A stretch of 64,000 nucleotides of DNA from Leucobacter celer subsp. astrifaciens (GCF_001273835.1 NZ_JHEI01000132.1:285814-349813), one strand, 5' to 3'. Counted from the first letter of the stretch, positions 1 to 8,647 are shown. Made by a program: numbers and translations. The notes: generated by a model from the letters alone, not told the origin.

Positions 1-1
1 C

Positions 2-31
2 GAGGAGTTCGCGTCGCGCCCCAAGGCGTAG
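2..31 (+). CDS. C-terminal end of an unidentified protein
   Basis: Nine in-frame codons (EEFASRPKA) and a TAG stop run in from the left edge. A strong rho-independent-type hairpin follows 36 bases later, as expected at the end of a plus-strand gene. Too little remains to name the product, and the reading frame is inferred only from the stop and the terminator position. Confidence 0.45.
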   Translation, partial: EEFASRPKA

Positions 32-67
32 CCGGTTCGGGATCCGCGATCCCGGATCTCCCGTTCA

Positions 68-98
68 GAACCCCCGCAGCCCGGCGCTGCGGGGGTTC
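68..98 (+). terminator. Intrinsic terminator hairpin
   Basis: Perfect 12-bp stem (gaacccccgcag pairing with ctgcgggggttc) around a 7-base loop. Only a weak T-rich stretch follows. It lies just after the partial gene at the left edge. Confidence 0.7.
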
Positions 99-130
99 TC
101 GCGTTTCTGCCCGCGGAGATCGGGCTCGGA

Positions 131-271
131 GCGCAAAGCTTCGCTTTGCCGAGAGCTCCTTGCCGGGCCTGTGGGCCCGCGCCGGAGAAGCGAAGAGCTC
201 CGCTCTCCGCTTAATTCTCCTGAGCCTGTGGGCTCAGCGCCTCCGGCGGAGAAAGGCTGACGCCTTTCTCC
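131..271. repeat. Cluster of short dyads between convergent genes
   Basis: Several perfect palindromes sit in a row: gcaaagc/gctttgc at 133-149, a gagcc/ggctc pair near 222-235, and ggagaaaggc/gcctttctcc at 248-271. The last abuts the stop codon of the minus-strand regulator and could terminate it. No gene is seen here. Confidence 0.5.
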
Positions 272-1741
272 CTAAGCCTCCGGCGCATGCCGGGAGAGGA
301 ACTCGTACATCTCCGTGTCATCGACTCCCGGGAAGGTGCCCGTGGGCAGTGGCGAGAGCACGTGCGCGTGCATGCGGGCGCTGGGCCACGCCTTGCCCTG
401 CCATCGCGTCAGCAGATCTGGACGGGGAGTGCGGCAGCAGTTCTCGTCGGGGCACGTCGAGACCCTGCGCTCGTGCGTATCGCGCCCCCGGAACCACTTG
501 GCGTCGTCGAAGGGCACGCCACAGGCGATGGCGAAGGGCCCCAGCTCGGCGTCGCCGGTCTGCACGCTCGACCAGAAGGTGCCGGCGGGCGTGTCGGTGT
601 ACTGGTAGAACTCGCTGGTGCGGTTCGTGCGATTGAACGCCGTGCGGCCGCCCCACTTGTGGCACAGCATCTCGCCCTCGATCGACCCGGAATCATCGCT
701 GGGGAAGGGCAGCCCGTCGTTCTCGTAGCCGCGCACCAGCGCGCCCGCCCCGTCGGCACGGTAGTGGTGCACGCGCAGATCGAGGTGGCGGGTGGCGAGG
801 TTGGTGAAGCGGTGCGCGGCAGCCTCGTGAGTCACCCCGAAGGCGTCGCGCAGATCCTCGATCGCCAGATTGCGGTTGCGCTTGGCCTGCTGCAGCAGAT
901 CGACCGCCCTGGCCTCGGGCATCAGGCAAGCGGCGGCGAAGTAGTTGATCTGCAGACGCTGTTCGAGGAACTCCCCGTAGCTCGACGGTTCGGTGTGCCC
1001 CAGCACCCGGTGAGCCATGGCCTGCAGGGCGAGCGAGCGCAGCCCGTGGCCGCCGGGGATCGACGCCGGAGGCAGGTAGATGCGGCCGTTCTCGAGGTCG
1101 GTGATGCTGCGGGTGTTCGATGGTAGCTCGTCGACGAAGATGAGGGTGAACCCCAGCAGCTCCGCAGACATCGCGACCTCGCGGTGGGTGACGGCGCCCG
1201 TGGTGTGGCCGATGCGGCGCATCAGATCGGAGGCGACGAGTTCGATCTCGTGGATGTAGTTGTCGCACTCGCGCATCTGCATGCGGATGGCCGTGTTGGC
1301 GCGGCGGGCCTCTTCCGAGGTCGTGGCGGCGGCTCGGGATCGCCGGGCGAGTTCGCGGTGCAGGCCGACGAGGGACTCGAGGGTGTCGTCCCCGAGCGTG
1401 CGCGGAGCCCGCACGTGGGGGAGTCCGAGTCGCAGGTAGCTGGGGGCGGTCTGCGCGCGCTCGAGCTCGATCTCGAGTTCGCTGCGGCGATCCGGGGCCT
1501 CGCGTTTCAGCAGTTCGGAGGGATCGATCCCGAGCTCGCGAGCCGCGCTCTGCAGCAGGCCGAGCTTCGGCTCTCGGCGACCGTTCTCGATGAGCGAGAG
1601 CTGACTGGCCACGACGCCCACCCGCTCGCCGAGCTGGTCGAGGGTGAGTCCCGCCCGGGTGCGGAAGTGCCGCAGTCGTTTGCCGAGCAGCATCCGATCG
1701 AACTCGGCTTCGCTCTGGGTGGGGGTTACTTCAGGCGTCAT
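272..1741 (-). CDS. RamB-like XRE transcriptional regulator (short-chain fatty acyl regulator family)
   Basis: This 489-residue protein has an N-terminal XRE helix-turn-helix (about 18-73), a middle IrrE/M78-like segment and a C-terminal domain ending in a cysteine cluster (CPDENCC, about 430-440). That is the architecture of RamB/ScfR regulators, which control acetate and fatty-acid carbon use in actinobacteria. The middle segment reads AHRVLGH rather than a clean HExxH, so protease activity is unlikely, as in other RamB proteins. The ATG at 1741 lies six bases after a TATAGT box, so the mRNA is probably leaderless; no Shine-Dalgarno is seen. The gene is divergent from pckG, which suggests that it controls gluconeogenesis. 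That link is inference. Confidence 0.82.
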   Translation of the reverse strand: MTPEVTPTQSEAEFDRMLLGKRLRHFRTRAGLTLDQLGERVGVVASQLSLIENGRREPKLGLLQSAARELGIDPSELLKREAPDRRSELEIELERAQTAPSYLRLGLPHVRAPRTLGDDTLESLVGLHRELARRSRAAATTSEEARRANTAIRMQMRECDNYIHEIELVASDLMRRIGHTTGAVTHREVAMSAELLGFTLIFVDELPSNTRSITDLENGRIYLPPASIPGGHGLRSLALQAMAHRVLGHTEPSSYGEFLEQRLQINYFAAACLMPEARAVDLLQQAKRNRNLAIEDLRDAFGVTHEAAAHRFTNLATRHLDLRVHHYRADGAGALVRGYENDGLPFPSDDSGSIEGEMLCHKWGGRTAFNRTNRTSEFYQYTDTPAGTFWSSVQTGDAELGPFAIACGVPFDDAKWFRGRDTHERRVSTCPDENCCRTPRPDLLTRWQGKAWPSARMHAHVLSPLPTGTFPGVDDTEMYEFLSRHAPEA

Positions 1742-1747
1742 GTTTTG

Positions 1748-1753
1748 ACTATA
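1748..1753 (-). promoter_or_regulatory. -10 box of leaderless regulator gene
   Basis: TATAGT on the minus strand is followed by exactly six bases and the ATG at 1741, placing the transcription start on the start codon. A matching -35 box is not obvious. Confidence 0.6.
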
Positions 1754-1755
1754 CG

Positions 1756-1785
1756 GCAAAAATCGCGAAAATTTCCGGGCGAAAT
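1756..1785. promoter_or_regulatory. Candidate operator with three GC(A/G)AAA repeats
   Basis: In an otherwise GC-rich region, three direct repeats stand out: gcaaaaa (1756-1762), gcgaaaa (1765-1771) and gcgaaat (1779-1785). They lie between the divergent regulator and pckG, directly behind the regulator's -10 box. Known RamB sites contain an A/T-rich TTTGCAAA-like core, which these resemble only partly. Confidence 0.35.
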
Positions 1786-1873
1786 GGTGCACGCAGGGTA
1801 AATCGCTTGCCGAGAATGGAGATGTCACCGATTCTTCACCGACACGGTGTGAACCCGAGGAGAACGAAACGTC

Positions 1874-3721
1874 ATGAGCGCAACCCAGGTCATCGACGAG
1901 GAGATCACGATCACCGATCTCGTCCGCGCCAACGCGACCACCGCCAACGAGGAAGTGCTGCAGTGGGTGACCGAGGTCGCTGAGCTGACCAAACCCGCTG
2001 ACGTGATCTGGTGCGACGGCTCCCAGGACGAGTGGAACCGCATCACGACTGAGATGGTCGAGGCCGGTTCGCTCATTCCGCTCAACAAGGATCTGCGTCC
2101 CGGCAGCTTCCTCGCCCGTTCCCACCCCGGCGACGTGGCCCGTGTGGAGGACCGCACCTTCATCTGCTCGGAGAAGCAGGAGGACGCCGGCCCCACGAAC
2201 AACTGGGTGGCACCTGCCGAGATGAAGGCGGAGCTCATGCCGCTCTTCGACGGTGTCATGCGCGGACGCATCATGTACGTCGTGCCGTTCTCGATGGGCC
2301 CGGTCGGCGGCGCCATCACGCAGCTCGGGATCGAGATCACTGACTCGCCCTACGCGGTGCTGAACATGCGGATCATGACCCGCATGGGCCAGACGGCCCT
2401 CGACGGCATCACCCCGGGCAGCGAGTGGGTGCGCACCGTGCACTCCGTCGGAGCGCCTCTCGCCGACGGCCAGGAGGACGAGGCCTGGCCCTGCAGCGAC
2501 ACCAAGTACATCACCCACTTCCCCGAGACCCTCGAGGTGTGGTCGTACGGCTCCGGCTACGGCGGCAACGCGCTGCTCTCGAAGAAGTGCTTCGCCTTGC
2601 GCATCGCCTCGGTGATGGGTCGCGACGAGGGGTGGCTCGCCGAGCACATGCTGCTGCTCAAGCTCACCAACACCGAGACCGACAAGTCCTACCACCTCTC
2701 AGCCGCGTTCCCCTCGGCGTGCGGCAAGACCAACCTCGCGATGCTCCAGCCCACGATCCCCGGCTGGAAGGTCGAGACGATCGGCGACGACATCGCCTGG
2801 CTGCGCCCCGGTACCGACGGACGCCTCTACGCCATCAACCCCGAGGCCGGCTTCTTCGGCGTCGCGCCCGGCACCGGAGAGTCGACCAACCCGGTGGCGA
2901 TGGAGACGCTCTGGGGCAACACCATCTTCACCAACGTCGCGCTGACGGATGACGGCGACGTGTGGTGGGAGGGCAAGACCGATGAGGTGCCCGCGCACCT
3001 CGTCGACTGGCAGGGCAACGACTGGACGCCCGATGCGGACCGCCCGGCCGCTCACCCCAACTCGCGCTTCACCGTGCCGATCCAGCAGACCCCCACGCTC
3101 GCGCAGGACTGGTACGAGCAGAACGGCGTGCCGCTCGACGCGATCCTCTTCGGCGGACGTCGTGCCACCAACGTGCCGCTCGTCGCGCAGTCGTTGTCGT
3201 GGGAGCACGGCGTGTTCGTGGGCGCGACCGTCTCGTCCGAGAAGACCGCCGCGCAGGAGGGCACCGTCGGCGAACTGCGCCGCGACCCCTTCGCCATGCT
3301 GCCCTTCTGCGGCTACAACATGGCCGATTACTGGGGCCACTGGCTCGAGGTGGGCGAGCAGCTGGGTGACAAGGCGCCCAAGATCTTCCAGGTCAACTGG
3401 TTCCGTAAGGGCGCCGACGGCCGCTTCCTGTGGCCCGGGTTCGGCGACAACTCGCGTGTGATCGACTGGGTCATCCGCCGAGTCGAGGGCGAGGTCGAGG
3501 GCCGAGAGACCGCGATCGGCACGGTGCCCGTCGCCGGCGAGCTGAACCTCGACGGCATCGAGGTGCCTGAGGCCGACATGGCGGAGCTGTTCGCGATCGA
3601 CCCCGCGTCCTGGCTCGCCGAGGCCGACCTCACCGAGGAGTTCTTCGCCCAGTTCGGCGATCGTGTGCCGGCTGCCCTGCGCGGTCAGCTCGACGGCCTG
3701 CGCGAGCGCCTGAACGCATAA
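1874..3721 (+). CDS. pckG: Phosphoenolpyruvate carboxykinase (GTP)
   Basis: Converts oxaloacetate plus GTP to phosphoenolpyruvate, GDP and CO2, the entry step of gluconeogenesis in the cytosol. The 615-residue length is typical for the GTP-dependent family. The kinase-1a P-loop FPSACGKTN, with its reactive cysteine, lies at 279-287, and the downstream DDIAWL and GFFGVAPGT segments that hold metal and nucleotide are intact. The ATG at 1874 is preceded by GAGGAG (1857-1862). It is monocistronic: a repeat-rich spacer and a strong terminator follow. The divergent RamB-like gene is the obvious candidate regulator. Confidence 0.97.
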   Translation: MSATQVIDEEITITDLVRANATTANEEVLQWVTEVAELTKPADVIWCDGSQDEWNRITTEMVEAGSLIPLNKDLRPGSFLARSHPGDVARVEDRTFICSEKQEDAGPTNNWVAPAEMKAELMPLFDGVMRGRIMYVVPFSMGPVGGAITQLGIEITDSPYAVLNMRIMTRMGQTALDGITPGSEWVRTVHSVGAPLADGQEDEAWPCSDTKYITHFPETLEVWSYGSGYGGNALLSKKCFALRIASVMGRDEGWLAEHMLLLKLTNTETDKSYHLSAAFPSACGKTNLAMLQPTIPGWKVETIGDDIAWLRPGTDGRLYAINPEAGFFGVAPGTGESTNPVAMETLWGNTIFTNVALTDDGDVWWEGKTDEVPAHLVDWQGNDWTPDADRPAAHPNSRFTVPIQQTPTLAQDWYEQNGVPLDAILFGGRRATNVPLVAQSLSWEHGVFVGATVSSEKTAAQEGTVGELRRDPFAMLPFCGYNMADYWGHWLEVGEQLGDKAPKIFQVNWFRKGADGRFLWPGFGDNSRVIDWVIRRVEGEVEGRETAIGTVPVAGELNLDGIEVPEADMAELFAIDPASWLAEADLTEEFFAQFGDRVPAALRGQLDGLRERLNA

Positions 3722-3745
3722 GTTTCCGCCGCTCGTGCCGTGCGC

Positions 3746-3830
3746 GGAGGTTTCCGCTGATTGAGCGGAGCGCGAAGCGCGGAGGTTTCCGCTGATTGAG
3801 CGGAGCGCGAAGCGCGGAGTCGAAATCGGG
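3746..3830. repeat. Tandem duplication of a REP-like palindrome
   Basis: A 35-bp unit (3746-3780) is repeated exactly at 3781-3815. Each holds the family-A core 'gattgagcggagcgcgaagc', and a trailing gtcgaaat segment follows the second copy. It belongs to the palindrome family scattered through the window. Confidence 0.75.
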
Positions 3831-3885
3831 AAACCGGCCTCGCCTCCATCGCTTCGCGGTTCTGCGCAATCGCCGGACCACTCGT

Positions 3886-3925
3886 AGGCCCCGCCGTCCT
3901 GCCCGACGGCGGGGCCTGCTTTTTA
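3886..3925 (+). terminator. Terminator of pckG
   Basis: aggccccgccgtc pairs with gacggcggggcct (3886-3917), followed by gcTTTTTa. This is a textbook GC stem with a T-run. Confidence 0.85.
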
Positions 3926-4033
3926 TGAGCTGAGCAGGGCGCTCAGCGACGGAGGATCGCGTGGCCTGCCGCGCCGGGCGCTATCCTGATGAGGGAGCAC
4001 GAGGGAGGCAGGCCGGGTTTGGCCCAGTGAAGA

Positions 4034-5038
4034 GTGAGCAGCGCGCAGAATTCCAGATCGTGGGAGTCGCCGAGCCTGAACGGCGCCCGGCTCTTCACCG
4101 AATCCTCCGAGCGCGTAGTCGCCTATCTGAACCTGCACACCCCGCTCACCGATTGGTCGGTGTCCCGTGTGGGCGGAGGCGATCAGGTCCACCTGCACGT
4201 TCACCACGACCAGATACTGGACGTGGGTGATCGTGTCGCGTGGACGGAGTCCTTCTGCAGCCGGATGGCTGCGGGGGACACGCACGTCGTCAGGAACTCA
4301 CGAATCGATCCGGAGTACTCGGATCTCGAGATCGCCGCGACGGTCGGTGCGTACGCTGGCTACACCATCGGTGACGTTCGAGGCGGCGTCTTCGGTGTGC
4401 TCTGCGGTGTGCGATCCGAACCGCTGCTCGAGGGCGAGACCGTCGATGAGCAGCTCCTGTCTCTGCTGAGCGAGATGCTCACGACCCAGCTCAGACTCTC
4501 GCGACACGTGGATCACGAGCGTCATCGCCTGGAACTCGCCGAAGCCCTCGCGCAGACCGATGCGCTCACCGGCGCGCTGAACAGACGCGGGTGGGACCGA
4601 GTGGTTGCGGACGCGCAGGAGCGTCTCGACGCATTCGGAGATCCCGTCGCAGTTGCGGTGGTCGATCTCGACGACCTCAAAGCGCTCAACGACTCGCACG
4701 GGCACGCCGCGGGGGATGCCATGATCGTGCGCGCCGCGGAAGCCCTTCGCGCCGCTCCCACCCAGGTGAGTCACGTCGCGCGCTACGGGGGCGACGAGTT
4801 CATGATCCTCTGCAACGGGACCGCGCCGTCCCAGATCGAGGCCGGGTTCAGCGCGTTTGCACGCGCCCTCTCCGAGGCCGGCGTGAGAGCGTCGATCGGG
4901 ATCGCCGCGGCCGAGCCCGGTGTCGTCCCGGTGACCGACGCGATCACCGCTGCCGATGCCCGCATGTACGCGCACAAGCGCGCACGGAAACTCGACCGCC
5001 GCGCCCCGGCGTTCTCCCCGAGCGCCCGCGCCCTGTAG
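4034..5038 (+). CDS. GAF-like sensor diguanylate cyclase
   Basis: The 334-residue soluble protein has an N-terminal GAF-like half (about 20-150), a short coiled linker and a C-terminal GGDEF domain. The active-site signature YGGDEF is intact at 251-256, so it probably makes cyclic di-GMP from two GTP. No RxxD inhibitory site is visible just before the signature, so product inhibition may be absent. An in-frame TGA at 4028 makes the GTG at 4034 the earliest start. No good Shine-Dalgarno lies at normal distance. A TATCCT box near 3980 could drive it. It stands alone, and its signal is unknown. Confidence 0.85.
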   Translation: MSSAQNSRSWESPSLNGARLFTESSERVVAYLNLHTPLTDWSVSRVGGGDQVHLHVHHDQILDVGDRVAWTESFCSRMAAGDTHVVRNSRIDPEYSDLEIAATVGAYAGYTIGDVRGGVFGVLCGVRSEPLLEGETVDEQLLSLLSEMLTTQLRLSRHVDHERHRLELAEALAQTDALTGALNRRGWDRVVADAQERLDAFGDPVAVAVVDLDDLKALNDSHGHAAGDAMIVRAAEALRAAPTQVSHVARYGGDEFMILCNGTAPSQIEAGFSAFARALSEAGVRASIGIAAAEPGVVPVTDAITAADARMYAHKRARKLDRRAPAFSPSARAL

Positions 5039-5093
5039 AGCGGATCAGCCGCGTCCAGGGTTCGAGAACAAGGCGGGACGGAGCGGAGCGGAG

Positions 5094-5167
5094 TCCCCCC
5101 ACTGGGACTCGAACCCAGACTGCGCCGATTTTAAGTCGGCTGCCTCTGCCAATTGGGCTATGGGGGC
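5094..5167 (-). tRNA. tRNA with anticodon UAA (Leu), short variable loop
   Basis: A complete cloverleaf can be folded on the minus strand: acceptor GCCCCCA/TGGGGGG, 3-bp D stem, anticodon stem GCCGA/TCGGC with loop CTTAAAA, T arm CTGGG/CCCAG with TTCGAGT, and discriminator A. Anticodon UAA reads UUA (Leu). The variable region is only five bases (GCAGT), whereas bacterial leucine tRNAs normally carry a long variable arm. Position 1 and position 72 are both G, an unpaired end. No CCA is encoded. Confidence 0.85.
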
Positions 5168-5209
5168 AGCGACCATCCTCCCATGAGCGGGCCGCACGCG
5201 CAGGATCGG

Positions 5210-5422
5210 CTACTCGGCGAAGCTCAGGCCCGCGTCGCTGAGCGCCTCTTCGAGGATCCGCACGGCCTTGGGGCCGACACCGTGCAGTGCGAGAAGCTCC
5301 TTTCGGCGCATCCTGGAGATCTCGCGCAGCGTGGTGACGCCGATGGCGAGCAGCGCGCTGTTCGCCGGACGGCCGATCCGCGGCAGATCGCCGATTTGCT
5401 CGGGGAGGTCTCGAGTGGTCAT
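5210..5422 (-). CDS. Small helix-hairpin-helix DNA-binding protein
   Basis: This 70-residue protein is essentially one helix-hairpin-helix pair: PRIGRPANSALLAIG and then LLALHGVGPKAVRILEEAL. The second carries the GVGPKA hairpin that contacts the DNA backbone. Such proteins resemble the C-terminal domain of RNA polymerase alpha subunits or DNA-repair HhH modules, but no enzyme domain is present. The ATG at 5422 is chosen because a TACGCT box stands six bases upstream, the leaderless pattern seen elsewhere here. An ATG five codons further upstream is possible. The function is unknown; non-specific DNA binding is likely. Confidence 0.7.
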   Translation of the reverse strand: MTTRDLPEQIGDLPRIGRPANSALLAIGVTTLREISRMRRKELLALHGVGPKAVRILEEALSDAGLSFAE

Positions 5423-5428
5423 GCGGTC

Positions 5429-5475
5429 AGCGTACAAGCTCGTCGGCGGATCCCGCGACCGGCGCCGCGTAAGCT
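5429..5475. promoter_or_regulatory. Divergent pair of leaderless promoters
   Basis: On the minus strand, TACGCT (5434-5429) lies six bases before the ATG at 5422. On the plus strand, TAAGCT (5470-5475) lies six bases before the GTG at 5482. Both genes probably start transcription at their start codon. Confidence 0.5.
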
Positions 5476-5481
5476 GGTTCC

Positions 5482-5631
5482 GTGCTCTTCGCCAAGGTCC
5501 TGCTCATTGTGCTGATCGTGATTGCGATCCTGCTCGCCGCGTACCTGCGCGTGCGGGCCTGGCGGGTTCGCCGCGATGCGGAGCGGGCCGCCTGGCAGGC
5601 GGAGCTCGAGCGGGATCTCCGCGGAGACTGA
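5482..5631 (+). CDS. 49-residue single-span membrane protein
   Basis: The reading frame is GTG to TGA. It encodes a hydrophobic N-terminal helix (LFAKVLLIVLIVIAILLAAYL), then a positively charged amphipathic tail rich in Arg, Ala and Glu (about residues 23-49). The layout predicts one membrane span with the tail in the cytoplasm. It sits six bases behind a TAAGCT box and divergent from the HhH gene. It is unrecognised and short. Support comes from the promoter-to-start spacing and the clean hydrophobic segment. Confidence 0.5.
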   Translation: MLFAKVLLIVLIVIAILLAAYLRVRAWRVRRDAERAAWQAELERDLRGD

Positions 5632-6007
5632 GGGATCGCGGTGCGATGCGGCGCAGCCTCGAGTTACGAGGCTGCACTGTCACGAGTCTGCACTGCTGCG
5701 ATTCCGCACCGCTGCTGACCCGCACCGCCGCGATTCCGAGCCCCGATCCCGGGCCCGGGGCCGCGAACCCCGAATGCCCGAGCAGCCGGGCACCCGAACA
5801 CCCGAACACCCTTCCGTGGCCGCCGAGATCCCGATTTCGGTCCTCTCCGCCGCTGCTGAGCGACCGAAATCGGGATCTCGGCGTGATTCGCGGGGCGCTG
5901 GGCAGCGCGGAACCATGGCACGCGGGGCACGGGCGGGGCTCGAGACTCGGACAGCGGGGACCGGATTCGAGTCCACCGGGGGAGGTGCGTCCGAGACCCG
6001 CAGGCTC
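5632..6007. other. Intergenic stretch with a long palindrome
   Basis: No convincing gene is seen. Short repeats (ctgcac, ccgaacacc) and the palindrome at 5822-5882 occupy it. The only signal near its right end is the -10 box of the next gene. Confidence 0.5.
5822..5882. repeat. Perfect 21-bp inverted repeat (long hairpin)
   Basis: The left arm (5822-5842, starting gccgagatcccgatttc) pairs perfectly with the right arm (5862-5882) around a 19-base loop. A related sequence with the same cgagatccc ends occurs at 60123-60179. Confidence 0.85.
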
Positions 6008-6013
6008 TACACT
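6008..6013 (+). promoter_or_regulatory. -10 box of leaderless gene
   Basis: TACACT, then six bases (gcatcc), then the ATG at 6020. Confidence 0.55.
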
Positions 6014-6019
6014 GCATCC

Positions 6020-7273
6020 ATGACACTCGATCTCAGCGCCCCCGAAGTTCGGGCTGCGGCGGCGGAGCAGCCCTGGGAGAGACCGGAGGAGTACTGGTCC
6101 GCGTTCACCGAGGCGACGCGCGACCTGCCGGCTCCCGTCGTCGCGCTGAGTCTCGCGGCACTGAGTCGCAACGCCTATGACCTCACCCGGAGGGCCGGCG
6201 GGATCCCCATCCGGGTGGCCAGCAAGTCGGTGCGGGTACGCGGCGTGCTCGATGCGGTGCTCGCGCTGCCCGGGTTCCGGGGCGTGCTGGCCTATACCCT
6301 CGACGAGGCGTTGTGGCTCGCCGAGACCGTTGACGACGTGGTGGTGGGATACCCGACGGCCGATCGGCGTGCCCTCGCTCGGCTCGGCTCCGACGAGCGC
6401 AGTGCCGCGCGGGTCACGGTGATGATCGACGGTGTGGAACAGCTCGATCTCATCGATTCGGTGATGCCACCGGCATCGCGTGCTCCGATCCGGGTCTGTC
6501 TCGAGCTCGACGCGTCCTGGCGCAGCAGGGCTCTCGGGCATCTCGGCGTGCGGCGGTCGCCCCTGCACGCACCCGACGAACTGCGGGCGCTGGCGGCCCG
6601 CGTGGCTGCGCGCCCGGGATTCACGCTCGTCGGGGTGATGGCCTACGAGGCGCAGATCGCCGGGGTGGGAGACCGTCCGGCGGGGCGGACCGCCGAGGGG
6701 ATGCTGCTGCGCGCGGTGCAGCGGGCCAGCGGCGCCGAGCTGGTGGAACGACGAGCAGCGGCAATCGCGGCCGTGCGGCAGGAAGCGCAGCTCGAGTTCG
6801 TCAACGGTGGAGGTACCGGCTCCGTCGAGCGCACGGCCTCCGAAGCCGCGGTGACCGAGGTGGCCGCGGGCAGCGGGCTCTTCGGGCCGCACCTCTTCGA
6901 CCACTACAGCACCTTCGACGCGGCTCCCGCGGTGGCATTCGCCCTCGATGTGGTGCGCAAGCCGTCGCCCGATCGGGCGACGCTGCTGGGCGGCGGGTGG
7001 ATCGCCTCGGGTCCCGCGGCGGCGGATCGCCTGCCGCAGCCCGTGTGGCCGGCCGGGCTGGGCTTCGAGCCCAGAGAGGGTGCGGGCGAGGTGCAGACGC
7101 CGGTGCGCGGCGCGGCGGCGCGGAGGCTGCTCCCCGGGGATCGCGTGTGGCTGCGCCACACGAAGGCCGGTGAAGTGATGGAGCACACCAACGAGGTCGT
7201 GCCGATCGGTGGAGACGGATCGGTGTTGCCGGCGATCCCGAGCTATCGGGGAGAGGGGCGGTGCTTCCTGTGA
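6020..7273 (+). CDS. PLP-dependent amino acid deaminase/aldolase (alanine-racemase fold)
   Basis: The 417-residue protein has the alanine-racemase N-terminal barrel of the D-serine dehydratase/D-threonine aldolase group. K69 in VASKSVR is the expected Schiff-base lysine. The C-terminal beta domain has the metal-site region PGDRVWLRHTKAGEVMEHTN. It probably cleaves or deaminates a D-amino acid or beta-hydroxy amino acid in the cytosol; the substrate cannot be read from sequence. The ATG at 6020 is preferred because of the TACACT-N6-ATG spacing. The stop overlaps the start region of the FAD oxidase that follows, so the two are translated together, a pairing I know from other actinobacteria. Confidence 0.8.
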   Translation: MTLDLSAPEVRAAAAEQPWERPEEYWSAFTEATRDLPAPVVALSLAALSRNAYDLTRRAGGIPIRVASKSVRVRGVLDAVLALPGFRGVLAYTLDEALWLAETVDDVVVGYPTADRRALARLGSDERSAARVTVMIDGVEQLDLIDSVMPPASRAPIRVCLELDASWRSRALGHLGVRRSPLHAPDELRALAARVAARPGFTLVGVMAYEAQIAGVGDRPAGRTAEGMLLRAVQRASGAELVERRAAAIAAVRQEAQLEFVNGGGTGSVERTASEAAVTEVAAGSGLFGPHLFDHYSTFDAAPAVAFALDVVRKPSPDRATLLGGGWIASGPAAADRLPQPVWPAGLGFEPREGAGEVQTPVRGAAARRLLPGDRVWLRHTKAGEVMEHTNEVVPIGGDGSVLPAIPSYRGEGRCFL

Positions 7274-8574
7274 CGGCACGCTGGAACAACTGGGCGCGCA
7301 CGGAGTCGTCGCAGCCAGAGCTCGAGATCGCGCCGCGCTCCGCGGAGCAGGTCGTGCTCGCCGTGCAGCGGGCCCGTGAAACGGGTCACACGCTCAAGCC
7401 GATCGGCGCGTCGCACAGCTTCACGGCGATCGGCGCCACCGATGGCATCCGGCTCGACATGAGCCGGATGCGGGGTCTGGTCTCGGCCGATACCGCACGG
7501 GGCCGCGTCACGCTGTGGGGCGGCACGCATCTCTGGGAACTGCCCGCGATCCTCGAGCCGCTGGGCCTGGCCCTCGCCAACATGGGCGACATCGATCGGC
7601 AGACCATCACCGGCGCCACGCAGACCGGTACGCACGGCACCGGCGTGCGGCTCGGCGGGCTGTCGACGGGCGTGGTGGGTGCCCAGATCGTGACCGGCAC
7701 GGGCGAGGTTCTGACGATCGACGAGGATCATCACTCCGAGCTGCTGCCGGCGGTCGCGCTCGGGCTCGGCGCGCTCGGGGTGCTGGTGACGGTCACCCTG
7801 CAGTGCGTGCCGCGCTATCTGCTGCGTGCCGAGGAGGCGCCCGAACCGCTCGAACAGGTGCTCGACACCTTCGTCGCTCGCACCCGAGGGGTCGATCACT
7901 TCGAGTTCTACTGGTTCCCGCACACGCGCGGTACCCGTACGAAGACCAACACGCGGCTTCCCGCAGCAGACCCGCGCGAGCCGCTCACCCGGTTCGCGCG
8001 CTTCGCCGACGAGGAACTGGCGAACAACGTCGCCTTCGGAGCCTGCACCGCGCTCGGCAGCGTGATGCCCCGGGCGACACCGCGCGTCAACCGGATCATC
8101 GAGCAGCTTTCGAGCCGCCGGCGCTACACCGACGAGTCGCATCGGGTGTACGTCACGCACCGCCGCGTGCGCTTCCACGAGATGGAGTACAGCGTGCCGC
8201 TCGACGCCGTGCCCGAAGCGGTGCGGGAGCTGCGCGCCATGATCGAGCGCCGGGGCTACCGCGTCTCCTTCCCGATCGAGGTGCGATCGGCCGGTGCCGA
8301 TGGGCTGTTGCTCTCCACCGCGCACGGCCGCGACTCGGGCTACATCGCCGTGCACCGGTACTGGCGGGATCGGGATCGCGGATACCTGCGCGACGCCGAG
8401 GCGATCCTCGCCGCCTACGACGGACGGCCCCACTGGGGCAAGCTGCACACGCAGAGCGCCGAGACGCTGCGCGAGCGCTACCCGGCCTTCGAGAGCTTCA
8501 CCGGGATCAGGGACCGCCTCGATCCCGAACGGATCTTCGCGAACCCGTACCTCGAGCGGGTGCTGGGCGCCTGA
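7261..8574 (+). CDS. FAD-linked oxidase, D-arabinono-1,4-lactone oxidase family
   Basis: The 437-residue protein has an N-terminal FAD-binding type 4 (PCMH) domain with the GASHSFT and GTHGTG flavin loops. A C-terminal ALO domain ends in the family motif RPHWGK. Relatives oxidise aldonolactones or sugar alcohols and pass electrons to oxygen. GTG at 7261 follows GGGGAG with a seven-base gap. An alternative GTG at 7270 would give a four-base GTGA overlap with the preceding stop. Either way it forms a coupled pair with the PLP enzyme. The true substrate is uncertain, and the pairing suggests one pathway. Confidence 0.85.
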   Translation: MLPVTARWNNWARTESSQPELEIAPRSAEQVVLAVQRARETGHTLKPIGASHSFTAIGATDGIRLDMSRMRGLVSADTARGRVTLWGGTHLWELPAILEPLGLALANMGDIDRQTITGATQTGTHGTGVRLGGLSTGVVGAQIVTGTGEVLTIDEDHHSELLPAVALGLGALGVLVTVTLQCVPRYLLRAEEAPEPLEQVLDTFVARTRGVDHFEFYWFPHTRGTRTKTNTRLPAADPREPLTRFARFADEELANNVAFGACTALGSVMPRATPRVNRIIEQLSSRRRYTDESHRVYVTHRRVRFHEMEYSVPLDAVPEAVRELRAMIERRGYRVSFPIEVRSAGADGLLLSTAHGRDSGYIAVHRYWRDRDRGYLRDAEAILAAYDGRPHWGKLHTQSAETLRERYPAFESFTGIRDRLDPERIFANPYLERVLGA

Positions 8575-8647
8575 CCGCACGAAGCAGCGCATGGCTCTGC
8601 GCGGCGGCGGAGCCGAACGCTTCCAGCGCATTCAGGGCCGAGCCGGA

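Noticed and set aside
1180..1240. Zinc protease site in the RamB-like protein
   Set aside because: The region aligned with HExxH reads AHRVLGH and lacks the glutamate, so peptidase activity is not supported.
272..2695. Extension of the RamB-like reading frame far upstream of its ATG
   Set aside because: The extra codons lie antisense to pckG. The leaderless promoter and family length fix the start at 1741.
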